Positions 1-11,055 are shown, counted from the stretch's first letter. The stretch is DNA of 64,000 nucleotides from Cervus elaphus (GCF_910594005.1 NC_057847.1:23906001-23970000); one strand, 5' to 3'. Notes: generated by a model from the sequence alone, not told the origin. Numbers and translations: made by a program.

Positions 1-30
1 TATATTGATAAAAAGTATCCAAATAAATTG

Positions 31-62
31 ATTGATTTCAGAAGAAATTGATTTCAGAAGAA
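31..62. repeat. Perfect 16-bp tandem duplication
   Basis: Two identical, directly adjacent 16-bp units (attgatttcagaagaa) occupy 31-46 and 47-62. The lack of any difference suggests a recent slippage or short duplication event. No function is implied. Confidence 0.9.
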
Positions 63-87
63 AGGTGGAAAAGACAAAGAAGAGGAC

Positions 88-330
88 GCTAATATAAAAA
101 CAGACAAGGAGCATAAGCAGATAATTCATAGAAATTCAATGGCCAAAAGACAAATGAAAAGATGCCCAGCTTCACCAACAATCAATAGAAAGCAAATGAA
201 AGTCATCATTAGATATTTTTCAGCAATTAGACTGAGGAAAAGACCAATAATATTCACTCTTGGCAACAGAGTAAGGAAACAAGCAGTGAGAGTGTAAACT
301 GGTTCAACATTAGAGAGCATTTGGAAACAC
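88..330 (+). mobile_element. L1M-type LINE relic, 3' part of ORF2
   Basis: The text resembles the 3' third of mammalian L1 ORF2 in sense orientation, including the stretch equivalent to 'aaatggccaaaagacaaatgaaaagatgc' split by decay and the later 'ggaaacaagcagtgagagtg' segment. It is heavily mutated with no usable frame. It ends near the 24-bp tandem duplication at 324-371. The exact subfamily is unresolved. Confidence 0.5.
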
Positions 331-371
331 CTAAAATAATACATACAGAAACACCTAAAATAATACATACA
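324..371. repeat. Perfect 24-bp tandem duplication
   Basis: Units 324-347 and 348-371 are identical (begins gaaacacctaaaataatac). It lies at the 3' edge of the L1M relic. Perfect identity inside otherwise decayed sequence indicates a late duplication, possibly polymorphic. Confidence 0.9.
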
Positions 372-399
372 TGACTTATAACTATATAACAATTGCTTG

Positions 400-640
400 C
401 AGTTATTATGTGCTTAGCATGTGCTCAGGCTAAGAGCCTGTATAGCTACATGTATTAACCATCCCATCCTCACACTGGCCCTGTGAGCAGTGCTGGGCAC
501 TCTGCCATTCCAGAGAGCACAGTTCACAGACTCTTGTGTGAAGGTACCTCCTGGAGTGGGCAAAGCAGACTCCCTGAATATGAGGCAGAACTTCAACTTT
601 CCCCATTCTACATAGGAGGAAACTAAACCTTTTAGTTATA
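400..640 (-). mobile_element. MIR-like SINE relic, antisense, interrupted
   Basis: Segments at about 400-490 and 598-640 follow the reverse complement of the MIR consensus (attaac..cat..cctcac, then ccccattctacataggaggaaac). The intervening 100 bp does not fit. The block at 888-950 could be the remaining part of the same element. Confidence 0.4.
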
Positions 641-887
641 TAACTTTTTAGGTTGTATAACTTTTCTGTGGTCATGGCAATGTTATGACAGCAAATCAGC
701 AATCTCAAAAAAGAAAAAGAAAAATAATGAAGAAAAAGCCCTGATTCATAGCATTTGCCAATGTCTGTGGTGTAAATACTTCTACCATGACAGATTTCAA
801 GCTATTGATAGAAACATGAAGTCATGGAACTCAGAACTGGGAAGATTTATGTGTAGGTGGCTCTCCTGTGCTGGCCTGAGCACTCCA

Positions 888-950
888 CAGTCTGTAAGTG
901 GTACAACCAGGATGCAAATCCAGACAGCTTGGCTTCCAAAGCATGTGCTC
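888..950 (-). mobile_element. MIR-like SINE fragment, antisense
   Basis: The sequence from gtctgtaagtgg to aagcatgtgctc matches the antisense MIR stretch that contains the degenerate B-box region (aagtgg..agccaggat..aacccagacagtctggctcc..gtgctc). It is too decayed for boundaries. Confidence 0.5.
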
Positions 951-961
951 AATGCTCAAAA

Positions 962-1260
962 TTCTAGTTCTAGGACTACACACAACCTACAAAATACATG
1001 TGACCGAAGTTTTATGTGAAGGAATATATCTAATGGAGAAAAACTGAAAACAGTGTAAGCTTATTCATGTATCAGTTATTGGTTGAGAGTCTTTTATGAA
1101 GCAGTCACTATATAGGTGCTAGGATACACCTGTGATGAAAGTGCAGAGTTCCACACAGCCTGCAGTCCAGAGAAAGAACAAGAGACTAGGACTTAGGTAA
1201 ATTGTAATTCATCTAATCAAAGGATACTGTATAAATGGAAACATATGTTATATATGCACA
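962..1260. other. Unassigned DNA
   Basis: No gene, RNA or recognised repeat was seen. Open frames here are short and lack any recognisable motif. Confidence 0.5.
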
Positions 1261-1272
1261 TATGTGAAAAGA

Positions 1273-1467
1273 CTGAATTTGTGTCCGACTCTTTGCCACC
1301 CCATGGACGGTAGCCCACCAGGCTCCTCTGTCCATAGGATTTGCCAAGCTAGAACACTGGGGTGGGTTGCCATTTCCTTCTCCAGGGGATCTTCCTGACC
1401 CAGAGTTCAAACCTGCATCTCCTGCATTGGCAGAAGGATTCTTTACTCCTAAGCCACCAGAGATGCC
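1273..1467 (-). mobile_element. Bov-tA SINE, antisense
   Basis: On the minus strand this reads tRNA-Glu-like head (ggtggcttaggagtaaagaat...), then the BovB-derived body (ggcaacccaccc...ggacagaggagcctggtgggct) and ends in the gtcggacac tail. It is flanked by a perfect 12-bp target-site duplication, tatgtgaaaaga, at 1261-1272 and 1468-1479. Bov-tA is a Pol III-derived, non-coding element mobilised by BovB. Confidence 0.93.
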
Positions 1468-1512
1468 TATGTGAAAAGATACAAAGTTTAAAACTTTTAA
1501 CATTACCACTAC

Positions 1513-1822
1513 TGGTCTTCTCTGATAGTTCAGTTGGTAAAAAGTCCACCTGCAATGCAGGAGATCCCAGTTTGATTCCTCGGTCGGGAAGATCCCCTGG
1601 AGAACAGATTAGGCTGCCCGCTTCAATATTTTGGGGCTTTCCTTGTGGCTCAGTTGGTAAAGAATCTGCCTACAATGTGGGAGACCAGGGTTCGATTCCT
1701 GGGTTGGGAAGATCCCCAGAAGGGAAAGGCTACCCACTCCAGTATTTTGGTCTGGAGAATTCCCAGTTCATGGGGTCACAAAGAGTCAGACACAACTGAG
1801 CAACTTTGACTTTCACTTTCAC
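1513..1822 (+). mobile_element. BOV-A2 dimeric SINE
   Basis: Two tRNA-like/Bov-A monomers lie in tandem: the first from 1513, the second from about 1633. Each carries a 'gggaagatccc' block, and the pair ends in the characteristic actttgactttcactttcac tail. The second monomer keeps a near-consensus B box (ggttcgattcc, 1689-1699). It lies only 45 bp from the antisense Bov-tA, so the two form an inverted pair. No clear target-site duplication was seen. Confidence 0.93.
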
Positions 1823-3389
1823 TGCAAGTAATATTTTCTTTTTAAAAACTGTATGTATGTAACCTTTTTATAATTAAACATAAAAATAGACAAACATAAT
1901 TGCTATGCAAAGATGCACTGAGGTTGTGGTTTAACAACAACACTTTGCATGGTATGAATCCTTTAAAAAAATATTTCTGCATAAGACAAATGACTACAAA
2001 GATATGCACTGAATCGCTAGCAGTAGCTGATTAACTAATGCTTTTGTCTTCTTTTCTGTCTGTTTTTATTTAGCAATGTTTCTACTCAGGGGACATATAT
2101 ATTTTTGGCAATGAAGAAAATAAACAAGGTAGATTATTTTAATAAATAAAAGGAACAAGAGAAAAAGTCAATTAATGAGACCTCTTCATTTTTTTATGTG
2201 AATAAGCTCAGAGTCACTTTTCTGCATCAAATCCACTGGGAAGAATGAGCTGGTGGGGTGTCTGCTGTCCCTAAAGGATGGAGGTGGGCTCTCTGAGCTT
2301 GGAGGTGCCATGACAATGGACAGGATGTCTCCCTTTCATCTGGGTGTCTGCCTCCAGGTAATAACAGCAACTCTGTGAGCTGGTTCAACCCAAGCAGAAA
2401 AAAAGAGAGAAAAATGCCCAATAAACTCCATACAGTGGAAATCACCTCCCCAGTGGAAATCACTGTCAGGTTCCAATGAAGTCACACACTTTTACGCATA
2501 TCCCTCTGCTTCCACTTATAATGCCAAAGGTCAATCTACGGTTTTCATTCATACAAATATGACGTGTCCCAACCATTGTCATTCTCAGAAAAATACAATG
2601 CACAACTGCACACCAGAAAAACAACCACCCAGCAAGGGGAAAAAAAAAATTCAATAGCATTCACATGGCTCAACAAACCAACAAAAGCCAGGAAATTCAA
2701 AGTGAAGTTTTACACTCCCTCCTTAGTTCCACACTATTGTGAAAGGGAAATAAAAGGCACAATGGCGTGTGTTAGGGGTGCAATGTCAGCAGTAACAGCA
2801 CTTCCAGGCTTTTATTGACTTGTGTCATAACCTTAACATTCTATAAACAAGGGACTCGGCTTAACACCTGGGACCTTTAAAAGAGAAATATCTTCTGGAA
2901 GCCTAGACTAGAAAAACCCAATGAGGTTTCTCAGTCTCGTAGGTATACACAGTAAATCATTATATAGAGAGGAAACAGATAAAATTGTTGTTAAGATTAC
3001 AGCCTTTCTGGCCTCTCAGGGAAATAAATAATTACAACAAAGAAATCCTACTTACTTACGAGACCAGAAGAGACTCCTGAGGACTCTGGCCTACTAGCTA
3101 ATTATTAGACATGTTGCCGTGCAAAGCTGTGCATTTAGGGAATAAAAGTATTGCTCAGGGATACTTAAAACTGCTGATAGTTTAATGTCTCTTGTCTCAC
3201 CATTTGTCAAATACAGCAAACTTTATTTTGAATGTTTAATGCCTAAATAAACTGAAATTCCAACCAATTCAAGGAGGACAGAAACTTTTGGAAAGTCAGC
3301 ATAATTTCATTATCAGGCATGAAACCTGGACATTTTTTTAACCTGGTTTTTTTTTTTTTTTTTTAATCAGCTCAAGGGTATGGAATGGT
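1823..3389. other. Unassigned AT-rich DNA
   Basis: No coding signal or repeat was recognised. A run of 18 T lies at 3347-3364 just before the antisense L1 fragment. Short open frames (up to 84 codons) have no recognisable features. Confidence 0.55.
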
Positions 3390-3525
3390 ATCAAATGCCT
3401 TTGAAGGCATTTTTGAAGAAGATCATACATTTTTTCTCTTGTAATTTATCAATATGATGAATAACATAATAGATCCCATAATGTTAAGCCGTACACGTAT
3501 TTTTGGAATAAGCATCAATCCATTC
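3390..3525 (-). mobile_element. Old L1 ORF2 fragment, antisense
   Basis: The plus strand follows the reverse complement of the L1 reverse-transcriptase region (tcaaatgccttt...gatcatacattttttctcttg...ttatcaatatgatgaataacat...). It is strongly diverged, so this is an ancient fragment. Confidence 0.6.
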
Positions 3526-4815
3526 ATATGTAGTTGGCTAGAACTTAGTTACATGAAGATATGTAATCAAAAGGAGGCAGAGAAAGGTAGATGCTTCATT
3601 ATGTTTAAAAAGAAAGAGAGATGGGTTTGGTGACTAGCTCCCAGGCTCTGCATACCAGCCATGCAAACTCTGAATCTACAAGAACACCAGGGGCCACAAG
3701 GAGGGGTCCTGAGGGAAAGAACGAAGCACTTCCCTTCTCCACCGCACCACCAACTCACAATAACCAAGAAATAGCAGTGACCTAGAGTGAGTAGGGCAGA
3801 GCTGAACTTTCTTACCTCATAAAATTAAAATCATTCTTAGCATCACATTTCAAGACTCTGTAGTCACATCAAGAATGCAGAAGGTCTATATTTTTCACTC
3901 CTCTATGAGCTGAGTAAGTATAAGCCATTACTTAAATGTACTATCATTGTTAGCTTTTTAACTGTAAAATGATACACATTTTCATATATTTTTATATTGC
4001 CTAATAAATCAACTGTGTAATTATTACAAAAATCAAATTATGCATTTTATTTTTAAAACTAGCAAAAGGAAGCAGAGGTAAAACAATAAAACATTTAGCT
4101 GAAAAATCGAAAAACCTATTTTTTAGATGTTTTAAAATTGCCTTAATGAACTCAATGGATAGTGAATCCAAAGGTGAGTTCCATCTAGCCGTGAGTGTGG
4201 TGGATGGAATCTTGACACTCTGCTCTGCCCAGGAACAATCTGTGTGTTTAGCGTCTCAGACTACAGAGACTCCTCGGTAAAGAAAAAAAGGTCTATCAAT
4301 ATAGAATGGTTACTTGTTCTGCCTTTCATCCATCAGCCTTAACTTGATTGATCAGCTAGATCTTACAGAGAGATTTGACGAGGTTTGAGTGACATTGTAC
4401 ATGGTCTGACTGAAACCATTGATTGTTACAGTCCCTAAATCATTGATACACACTTCCAGCCAATTTATTTAGATCAAATCATACGACTATCATTTGCCCC
4501 AGGATTGCAAAAAAAAAAAAAAAAAGTCATCTTATATTTTTGAATGAAATATTTAAAGATCTTGCATTTTCTAGAAGGCTGAAGGAAAGAAATATTCAAA
4601 AGTAGAAAAATATGAATGGTAGTTGAATCTCAAAGATGATTAGAATCTCTAAGCCAAATATTCTAGAGCACTTCTTGTTGCCACAGACTCCATCTCAAAC
4701 AGTCCTTTCCCTTCTAAAGGTTTGGGGAAATCACCATAACATCTTGTCTCACCTGGGCAGCTCCCAACAACACTCCTGGAAAAGCTAGAAACTTTCCTTT
4801 TTCAGATAAGAATTG
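3526..4815. other. Unassigned AT-rich DNA
   Basis: No gene or recognised interspersed repeat was seen. A 17-base A run lies at 4509-4525. The open frame at 3567-3767 on the minus strand (66 codons) has no recognisable domain. Confidence 0.5.
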
Positions 4816-5131
4816 GGGGACTTGCCTGGTGGTTCAGTGGACAAGAATCTGCCTGCCAATGCAAGAGACATAGGTTCGATCCCATCTGGGGAGATTCCAC
4901 ATTCCATGGAGCAAATAAAACCCATGTGCCACAACTACTGAGCCCTTATGCCTCAACTACTGAAGGCCATATACCTAGAGCCTGTGCTCCACAACGAGAG
5001 AAAACCCTGCAATGAGAAGCCCATGCACCACAATTAAGAGTAGCCCCTGCTCACCACAACTAGAGAAAGCCCATGTGCAGCAATGAAGACCCAGCGCAAT
5101 CAAAGTAAACACTTTTTTTTAAAAAAAAAAA
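4816..5131 (+). mobile_element. CHR-type tRNA-Glu SINE with A tail
   Basis: The element begins acttgcctggtggttcagtgg, with an A-box-like tggttcagtgg (4830-4840) and a perfect B box ggttcgatccc (4873-4883). It continues with the CHR-type body of repeated 'cacaact...gagcc' phrases and ends in an A-rich tail (5121-5131). CHR SINEs are older cetartiodactyl elements than Bov-tA. No convincing target-site duplication was found. Confidence 0.9.
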
Positions 5132-5276
5132 GGACTGGCACATGGAGACCTTAGATGACCCATACCCATAGGGAGCGAGCCAGGTACCAACCTTGAGCTT
5201 CTGACAGATCCCGTGGCCATGCTCATTCCCAAACACCATGCGCCCTCCCTGATCTATCAGGCACTTGACCTGGGAT

Positions 5277-5413
5277 GGTGGTACTAGTGGTGTAGTCACT
5301 AAGTCGTGTCTGACTCTTTTGTGACCCCATAGACTGTAGCCTGCCAGGCTCCTCTGTCCATGGGGTTTCCCAGGCAAGGATACTGGAGTGGGTTGCCATT
5401 TCCTTCTCCAGAT
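5277..5413 (-). mobile_element. Truncated Bov-A SINE, antisense
   Basis: Read on the minus strand it contains the Bov-A body and a tail ending in degenerate (acc)n, but the tRNA head is missing. The break falls just after the tctccag block. The short repeat cctgggat at 5269-5276 and 5414-5421 brackets it and is a plausible target-site duplication, implying 5' truncation at insertion. Confidence 0.85.
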
Positions 5414-5421
5414 CCTGGGAT

Positions 5422-5780
5422 AGGTCCCACCACAAAGAAGCTCACAGGCTCATCCTCCTCCCACCCTTACTGCAAAGCCTAAGGCTCAGGCATTGTTTCC
5501 CCCAGGACAACAATGGAATCTTTGTCTTGGGAGAACCTAGAAACCCCATGCTTGTACATGGGAGCTCTTCAGATTCCAGGATTCCATCACGTCTCACTAC
5601 TTTATTGCCATCACTCTGGTCCACCACTACCCTCTACCTGAATTACTACAATGACTTCCTGCAGGTCCCCGTGCCCTGCACCCTCCCTTTTCCTCCCCTC
5701 AGTCTAATCTTAGCCAGACAGACTCTTTTAAAACCTGAGGCCGATTGGGGCACCACAATGCTCAAAGCTCTCCAGGTTAG
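5422..5780. other. Unassigned DNA
   Basis: No gene or repeat was recognised. The open frame starting at 5527 (113 codons) runs into the L1M relic downstream and looks like chance. Confidence 0.5.
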
Positions 5781-5781
5781 C

Positions 5782-6483
5782 CATCAAATCAAAACCACAG
5801 TGAAATACCACTTTACACCCTCTAGGATGGCTATAAAGCAAAAGGAAAAAAAAAAAAACAGACAATAATACATGTCGGTCAGGATGTGGAGACATTGGAG
5901 CCCTCATACACTGCTCATGGGAATGTAAAATGGTGTAACCACTTGGGAAGACAATCTGGCAGTTCCTCAAAAAGTTAAACATAAGGCACGGCAACTTCCC
6001 TCCTAAGGGAGAAATATTGATGAAACATATTTCCACAGCAAAACTTGCTCGTGAATGTTCCTAACAACCTTTTTCAAAATGTCTAAAAAGTAGAAACAAC
6101 ACAAATGTCCATCCACTGACAAATTGGCAAATAAAAAGTAGTCTATACAGACAATGGAATATTATTCAGCAATAAAAACAATGAGGTGCGCATGCAGACT
6201 ACAACACTGATGAACCTTAAAAACATGATAAGTAAAAGAAGCTAGCCACAAAAGATCACAGATTATGGCTCCATTTATATGAAATGTACGGCATTGACAA
6301 ATCCCTAAATAGATTAGTGGATGTCTAGTGCAGAGAGGGCTAGAGGGATGAGGAATGACCATTGGTGACTGGGATTTTTTGTTGAGGAGATGAACCTGAT
6401 CTAAAATTGATTAGCACAATTTCACAACTCTATGACATACTAAATTGTATGGAATGTGAAATATATCTCAATAAAGCTGCCAT
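5782..6483 (+). mobile_element. L1M LINE relic, ORF2 3' end and 3' UTR
   Basis: Sense-strand similarity runs from the ORF2 C-terminal coding text (aaaccacagtgaaataccac, ggatgtggagacattgga, aatggtgtaaccacttggg) through the segment 'gaatattattcagcaataaa' to a 3' UTR ending atatctcaataaagctgcc. Stops and frameshifts are frequent. It is 5'-truncated and old. Confidence 0.8.
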
Positions 6484-6487
6484 TTTT

Positions 6488-6560
6488 TGTAACTCTCCAG
6501 GACCAGAGAACCTGGCACATAGTAGGTGTTTAGTAAATATTATTTGAGTGAATGCATGAG
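6488..6560 (+). mobile_element. L2 3'-end fragment
   Basis: The phrase cctggcacatagtaggtgtt followed by agtaaatattatttgagtgaatg matches the L2 3' terminus with its degenerate (tgaa)n tail. It directly follows the L1M relic. Confidence 0.55.
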
Positions 6561-7179
6561 TGGGAGTTTTTCATTTGTAAATCAAATTAATATCATGGAG
6601 TGAGCAAGCAGAGTTCATACAAGAAACTTAGGTTTTGTCTCAATAAATCATTCCTTGGGAGGCCGTCACTGAAACCTTAGAATCTGGTCACTCCCCTTGG
6701 TCCAGTCTCCCCCAGCATTGTCCCATTCATGTCACATGAATTACCTGCTGTCCATGAGGACAGAGGCCATAGTTGCATCCTCACGATGCCCCCCACACCC
6801 CCGCACCAGCCACCGGCAGAGACCCTGCTGCTCTGTCTGTGAACACCTGTGAACTTAGTGCTTTATGTGAAAAAAGTCAATATTTATTTACACCTGCTTC
6901 ATGTCAGGCAATAAGTAGTAGATGCTATGGAGACTATAAAAAGGCTAACAGTTCTGAACTGACTTGTTATCATTAGCACAATATTACTTTTGTAATGCAA
7001 AAAATAGTGTTTAAAAGCTTTTTAAAGTTCTAAATCCTGGTTTCCTTTGCATATTTGGAAGAAAAAAGTAATAACTAATTCAGAGGGTTTGCCATGGATA
7101 TCTGATCACCATAGGTATGAACACAAATACTTTGGATATGAGCCATGATATGCCACGTGGCAGAATGGAGTGTATTGAA
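6561..7179. other. Unassigned DNA
   Basis: No gene or recognised repeat was seen. The 67-codon open frame at 6773-6976 has no recognisable motif. Confidence 0.5.
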
Positions 7180-7365
7180 TATGAATGCGCTTCCTGGTCT
7201 GATCCTTGGCTCAGCCACAGATCACTTGTGTGAGCCCAGTGGGCTCCTGGGCTGCTCAAAGCCTCAGTTTCCTCATCTGTAACTCGGGGATCTTGACACT
7301 ATGCCTACTTCACAGGGCTGTTTTGAGGATAAAACAAGATAACCAAATTGTTATCAACACTCTGC
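7180..7365 (+). mobile_element. MIR SINE relic
   Basis: Sense MIR signature: the degenerate tRNA-like part (gatccttggctcagccac), the core-proximal cctcagtttcctcatctgtaa and the downstream ttcacagggctgttttgaggat. The open frame starting at 7206 is a translation of this element and not a gene. Confidence 0.65.
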
Positions 7366-7474
7366 TAATTATCAGTTGCAATACCAGCAGCAGCACAAAG
7401 AGGAAGAGACGGTTTCTAGAGAGACCTGGGAAGGAGGTAACCCTTCATCTAGGGCTTCAGGGAGGTTTGATTGG

Positions 7475-7645
7475 TGCTATGATCTAGGGGTCAGACAGCC
7501 CAGAGTTCTAACCCTGGAGTGACCCCTCATCAGCTTGGGGAACTGGGGCGGCAGGCTCATTTTCTTTTACTTCTAAGTGGGAAAATTAAAAATCCCTACC
7601 TTTGGAGTTCTGACAAGAATTCAATGAAAAACTGGTAGGTTGTAT
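7475..7645 (+). mobile_element. MIR SINE relic
   Basis: A second sense MIR: gggtcagacagcccagagttctaaccctgg, then a decayed cctcatcagcttgggg..aagtgggaaaat..ctacctttgga..aattcaatgaaa order. It is more diverged than the preceding copy. Confidence 0.55.
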
Positions 7646-8338
7646 GTCTTCACGTGGTGAGCCTCCCATCAGTTGTGGCTGTTATTCAAATCTTGATTCT
7701 TAAGAGACTGTGCCAAGCACATTTCAAAATGGATGAAAAAATAAGGTGCAAAACAGCCTCCTAACCAGAGGAAGGCACACACCTCACCATGCCATGAAAA
7801 ACATTATTTTGCTTCCTAATAATAGTTCACTGTGATCACATCCACAAGTATCTTCTAACGGTTATCACAGTTACTGGAGCCAAAGGTTTCCTTTCTAGAG
7901 CTGGTTGGAAATACCTTACAGAGAGCATTAGAAAGCTTCTCTAGCAACTGACAATCCCTGTGTTTCCCTACAATGAACTGTCAGAAACTCCACCATAACA
8001 TTGATCATGAAGCAAATTGTAGTCCCCCATAAGAATGGTACCAAAGTTGGGAACAGTGTTCCTCTGTGTCCTGCCTTCACAGGGCACTAAAGATGTGTTG
8101 TTCCAGAAGGACAGAAATCAGGCTCAGTACATCAAGACCCTGCCTTTGTCCTCATCTTACTTGAAGGGTTTGCATCCCCACTTGACCAACTTCTCATCTT
8201 TCCCATTACATATTCCCATATTAACTAGATTATGAACTCCTCAGTTATTTCCATGATTCTCCAGTAGTCTGCATAAGAGATCCAAAAAGCTTGTGAAAAC
8301 ACAGATTGCTGGGCATCACCCCACAACCTCTTATTCAG
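7646..8338. other. Unassigned DNA
   Basis: No gene was seen. A weak L2-like phrase occurs near 8190-8240 (tttcccattac...actagattatgaactcc), too short to call. Confidence 0.5.
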
Positions 8339-8350
8339 TAGATCCAGCAT

Positions 8351-8572
8351 CAGTTCAGTTCAGTCACTCAGTCATGTCCGACTCTTTGCGACATAGCAGC
8401 ATGCCAGGCTTCCCTGTCTACCACCAACTCCCGGAGCTTACTCAAACTCATGTCCATCGAGTCAGTGATGCCATCTAACCATCTCATCCTCTGTCATCCC
8501 CTTCTCCTCTCACCTTCAATCTTTCCCAGCATCAGGGTCTTTTCCAATGAGTCAGTTCTTTGCATGGGGCAC
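8351..8572 (-). mobile_element. BovB LINE 3' end, antisense, 5'-truncated
   Basis: The plus strand begins with the reverse complement of the BovB terminus (cagttcagttcagtc...) and continues through the last ~220 bp of the element, including the end of the ORF2 coding region. BovB ends in a short tandem repeat and has no poly-A, as seen here. The imperfect flanks tagatccagcat (8339-8350) and tagaatccacat (8573-8584) may be the target-site duplication. Confidence 0.88.
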
Positions 8573-8584
8573 TAGAATCCACAT

Positions 8585-9445
8585 TTCCATCAATTTCCAG
8601 GTGAAATTATGCTGCTGGACTGGAACATACTTAGAGAACCAGCTACCTATCCTAATACACAGCTACTTGGGGAAAAAAATAAAGCTACTTTTCTTTTTAA
8701 AAGAATTCTAACAGTAGTAGAGCCTTTCAGATTAAGTTCAATGTGCAGTGCACAGCTTGGGACATTTCTAAAGGGTGGACCTTTGGAGAGGCACTGAGTC
8801 AAGAGCTGATCAGTTGCAGCTGCTCTGATGAAATATCCTATAATCAGTGGCTGCTGGTCTCCGCAGACCTCCCTTAACACAAAGGGTTCCCAGGCCAGCT
8901 GCCTGCTCCTGGCTTCCTGAAGCAGAGCTGCAGCTGGTCCCACTTCCCTCTACACAGAGGACCCGCGGGAGTGATGAGGACCTGAGCCTGGCCTCCAGGA
9001 TGGACTTCCTCCCCACTTCCTCCCATCTCCTGATGTCAGGAATCAGTCTACACTGACTTGAGAGCAACTGTTGGAGGTTTGGTTGCTACGGTAACTGATC
9101 TTCTATCCACAGAGTAGTGTGTGATTCGAGGGATGAGCTACACTATTCCCATTTCCCCAAACGACAATTTTCACCACTAGCAACACCTTCTTTTGAATTA
9201 AACACCTTTCCATTCAAAATTTCATCTTCCCATGCAAACAAGTCCTCAAGAAGAGTAGGAATTCTTCTATCAAATCGAGCCTGGTACTAGCCTCAGAGAA
9301 GAGATTGCCAGACCTCATCCACAAAGGCTGAGAGCAGCAACTTTGCCTCCCATACAATTGTACTGAAGTCTTGCATGAGATACTCGCTGAGGGTGGAGAG
9401 GGGAGTGACTGTGATCACAGCAAACTGAGGTTGGGATCAGCAGCT
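8585..9445. other. Unassigned DNA
   Basis: No gene or repeat was recognised. Several overlapping frames of 62-98 codons occur on both strands at 8609-9067. Their overlap and lack of motifs argue against coding. Confidence 0.5.
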
Positions 9446-9551
9446 CTCAGTTGCTCAGTCATGTCTGACTCTTTGTGACCTCATGGACTGTAGCCCATTC
9501 AGGCTTCTCTGTCCATGGACCTCTTTGCCATCTGAGCCACTAGCGAAGCCC
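9446..9551 (-). mobile_element. Bov-tA SINE, antisense, internally deleted
   Basis: The minus strand starts with a tRNA-like head (ggcttcgctagtggctcagatgg) and jumps straight to the distal body and tail (gtccatggacagagaagcc...gtcacaaagagtcagacatg). The middle, including the B box, is missing. A C run at 9549-9557 abuts the head. Loss of the B box would abolish Pol III activity. Confidence 0.85.
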
Positions 9552-10914
9552 CCCCCCTCCCCCTACAGATAGGGATGTTTTTAAAATTTTATGACAGAAA
9601 GCTGAGCTTAGGGATGATCGCCAAACACCTTACCAGTCTGCCTGTCATGAAACTATGGAGAAATGAAGAAATACCCTTTGTGATTACAACCTTACTTAGC
9701 AGAAAAATCTGTCGATGTTTCAGGACAAATGCACTTTCATGGTTTGTATTTTATTTATTTTGCTATCATTTATTTTAAGATCTTGAAACAGGTTTTACAT
9801 AAAAGAACTAGAGCCAGGATGTTTGGGAAATTAACAGATGATATTTAGCAAACATTTTGACGGGTCATAAAGAAACATCTGCAGCGAGCCTGGGACTAGC
9901 AGCCTGTGATGGGGGAAGGAGGCCCCTTTCCAGCAGCTGCGTTAGGTTACAGGGTTGAGCAGAGCTGAGAGCTCAGAGCAGATGACCATGCAATTCAAAA
10001 AGTCCCCAGCAGGGGGCACCCTTTTGCAGTAAACTCAGTCTTTTTTTATAGCTTGGCTCCCCAGCATCAGACCTTACAGATAATTGGCATTTTGATTTCT
10101 CTGACCCTCTGCCTCCACCTCCAAAGCAGACACTCCCCTCTAGGAAGCTTCCTCCCAGAGCTTATGAAAATGGACATTTTGATAGGAGGTGGCTCTTGTG
10201 CTGAGGACTAAAGGCAAAATCTGAAGAAGAAAGTCAATGAAATTAAATAGATTATGAGGAAAGTTAAATATATACTCACAGAAGTTTAAAGAAGGTCTCA
10301 CCTGATTTTCCTGACTGACCCAAAAAGCACAAGGAATTCCTAGACTGTCTCATGAAGGTCTGAGTTAGTAATACACAGGAGTATCAGTGTAAAACTGGCC
10401 TCCTGGTATTTCATTTCTCAAGGGTCAACTGTGTTACTTGACAGACAGCCTATGCCTGTCTGCTCACCCATGTTCTGCCAGCAGTGATAGTCACAATAAA
10501 TAATCCACTCATTAGCTAACACAATCAGCCCTGTTTTAGACAATCCCAAGATGTCTTGGACGCAAATAATTCAGAAATAGACCTCAGTGTTCTTCTCTCA
10601 AAACCAGGCTCCAGTATTGCCAGCCATTACAGTTTAAACATTTTGAATAACCTATTTCTTTGTCGTTTGAATAAAATTAGTCCATTTAGTTCATTACACT
10701 CACACTTCACAGTTCTGTAGACACATTTGGGCAATATTCTCATTTTAAACTTGTTATGGATTTTGTAATTTGATAAGTGCTTTTTCATTTCTCCTTTAAA
10801 GATTTTCTTGCTGGAGTAGTTGTCTAGCAAGATTTCACTGTTCACATTGGCACTCTTCTCAGTCACATTTAAAAAGCCAATTCATTCTAGAAGTTGTAAG
10901 TCATAAATAGTAGC
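9552..10914. other. Unassigned DNA with a CTCF-like motif
   Basis: No gene or repeat was recognised. The stretch contains a CTCF-like motif at 10006-10020 (listed separately). Open frames (67 and 79 codons) show no recognisable features. Confidence 0.5.
10006..10020 (+). promoter_or_regulatory. CTCF-like binding motif
   Basis: The 15-mer ccagcagggggcacc agrees closely with the vertebrate CTCF core (CCASYAGRKGGCRSY form), including the invariant AG and GGC positions. It is outside any SINE I recognise. Occupancy cannot be inferred from sequence. Confidence 0.55.
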
Positions 10915-11055
10915 TGAGGTAGACGTCCTAAGACAGAGCGGTAAACCAAGGCACTGTGAAGTTAATAACTTGCCAGAACACACCTACTGGCAAGTAGCCC
11001 AATCTGGATTCAGGCCAAGAGGTATGCAGCTGAAGTTCAAGTACTTAACCCCTAT
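10915..11055 (-). mobile_element. MIR SINE relic, antisense
   Basis: The plus strand follows reverse-complement MIR: accaaggcactgtgaagtta, ataacttgccagaacacac, caagtagcccaatctggattcaggcc and acttaacccctatgctatat at the element's 5' end. Confidence 0.65.

Noticed and set aside
1362..1799. 145-codon open frame on the plus strand
   Set aside because: It is a translation through the antisense Bov-tA, a spacer and the BOV-A2. Such frames recur wherever these SINEs are translated.
2060..2090. Splice-acceptor-like tract (tgtttttatttag)
   Set aside because: Such pyrimidine tracts followed by AG are common in AT-rich DNA. No open exon or donor site with coding signal follows.
4816..4890. tRNA gene suggested by intact A-box-like and B-box sequences
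   Set aside because: This is the tRNA-Glu-derived head of a CHR SINE followed by its body and A tail. It cannot fold as a complete tRNA gene. The same applies to the heads of all Bov-tA copies.
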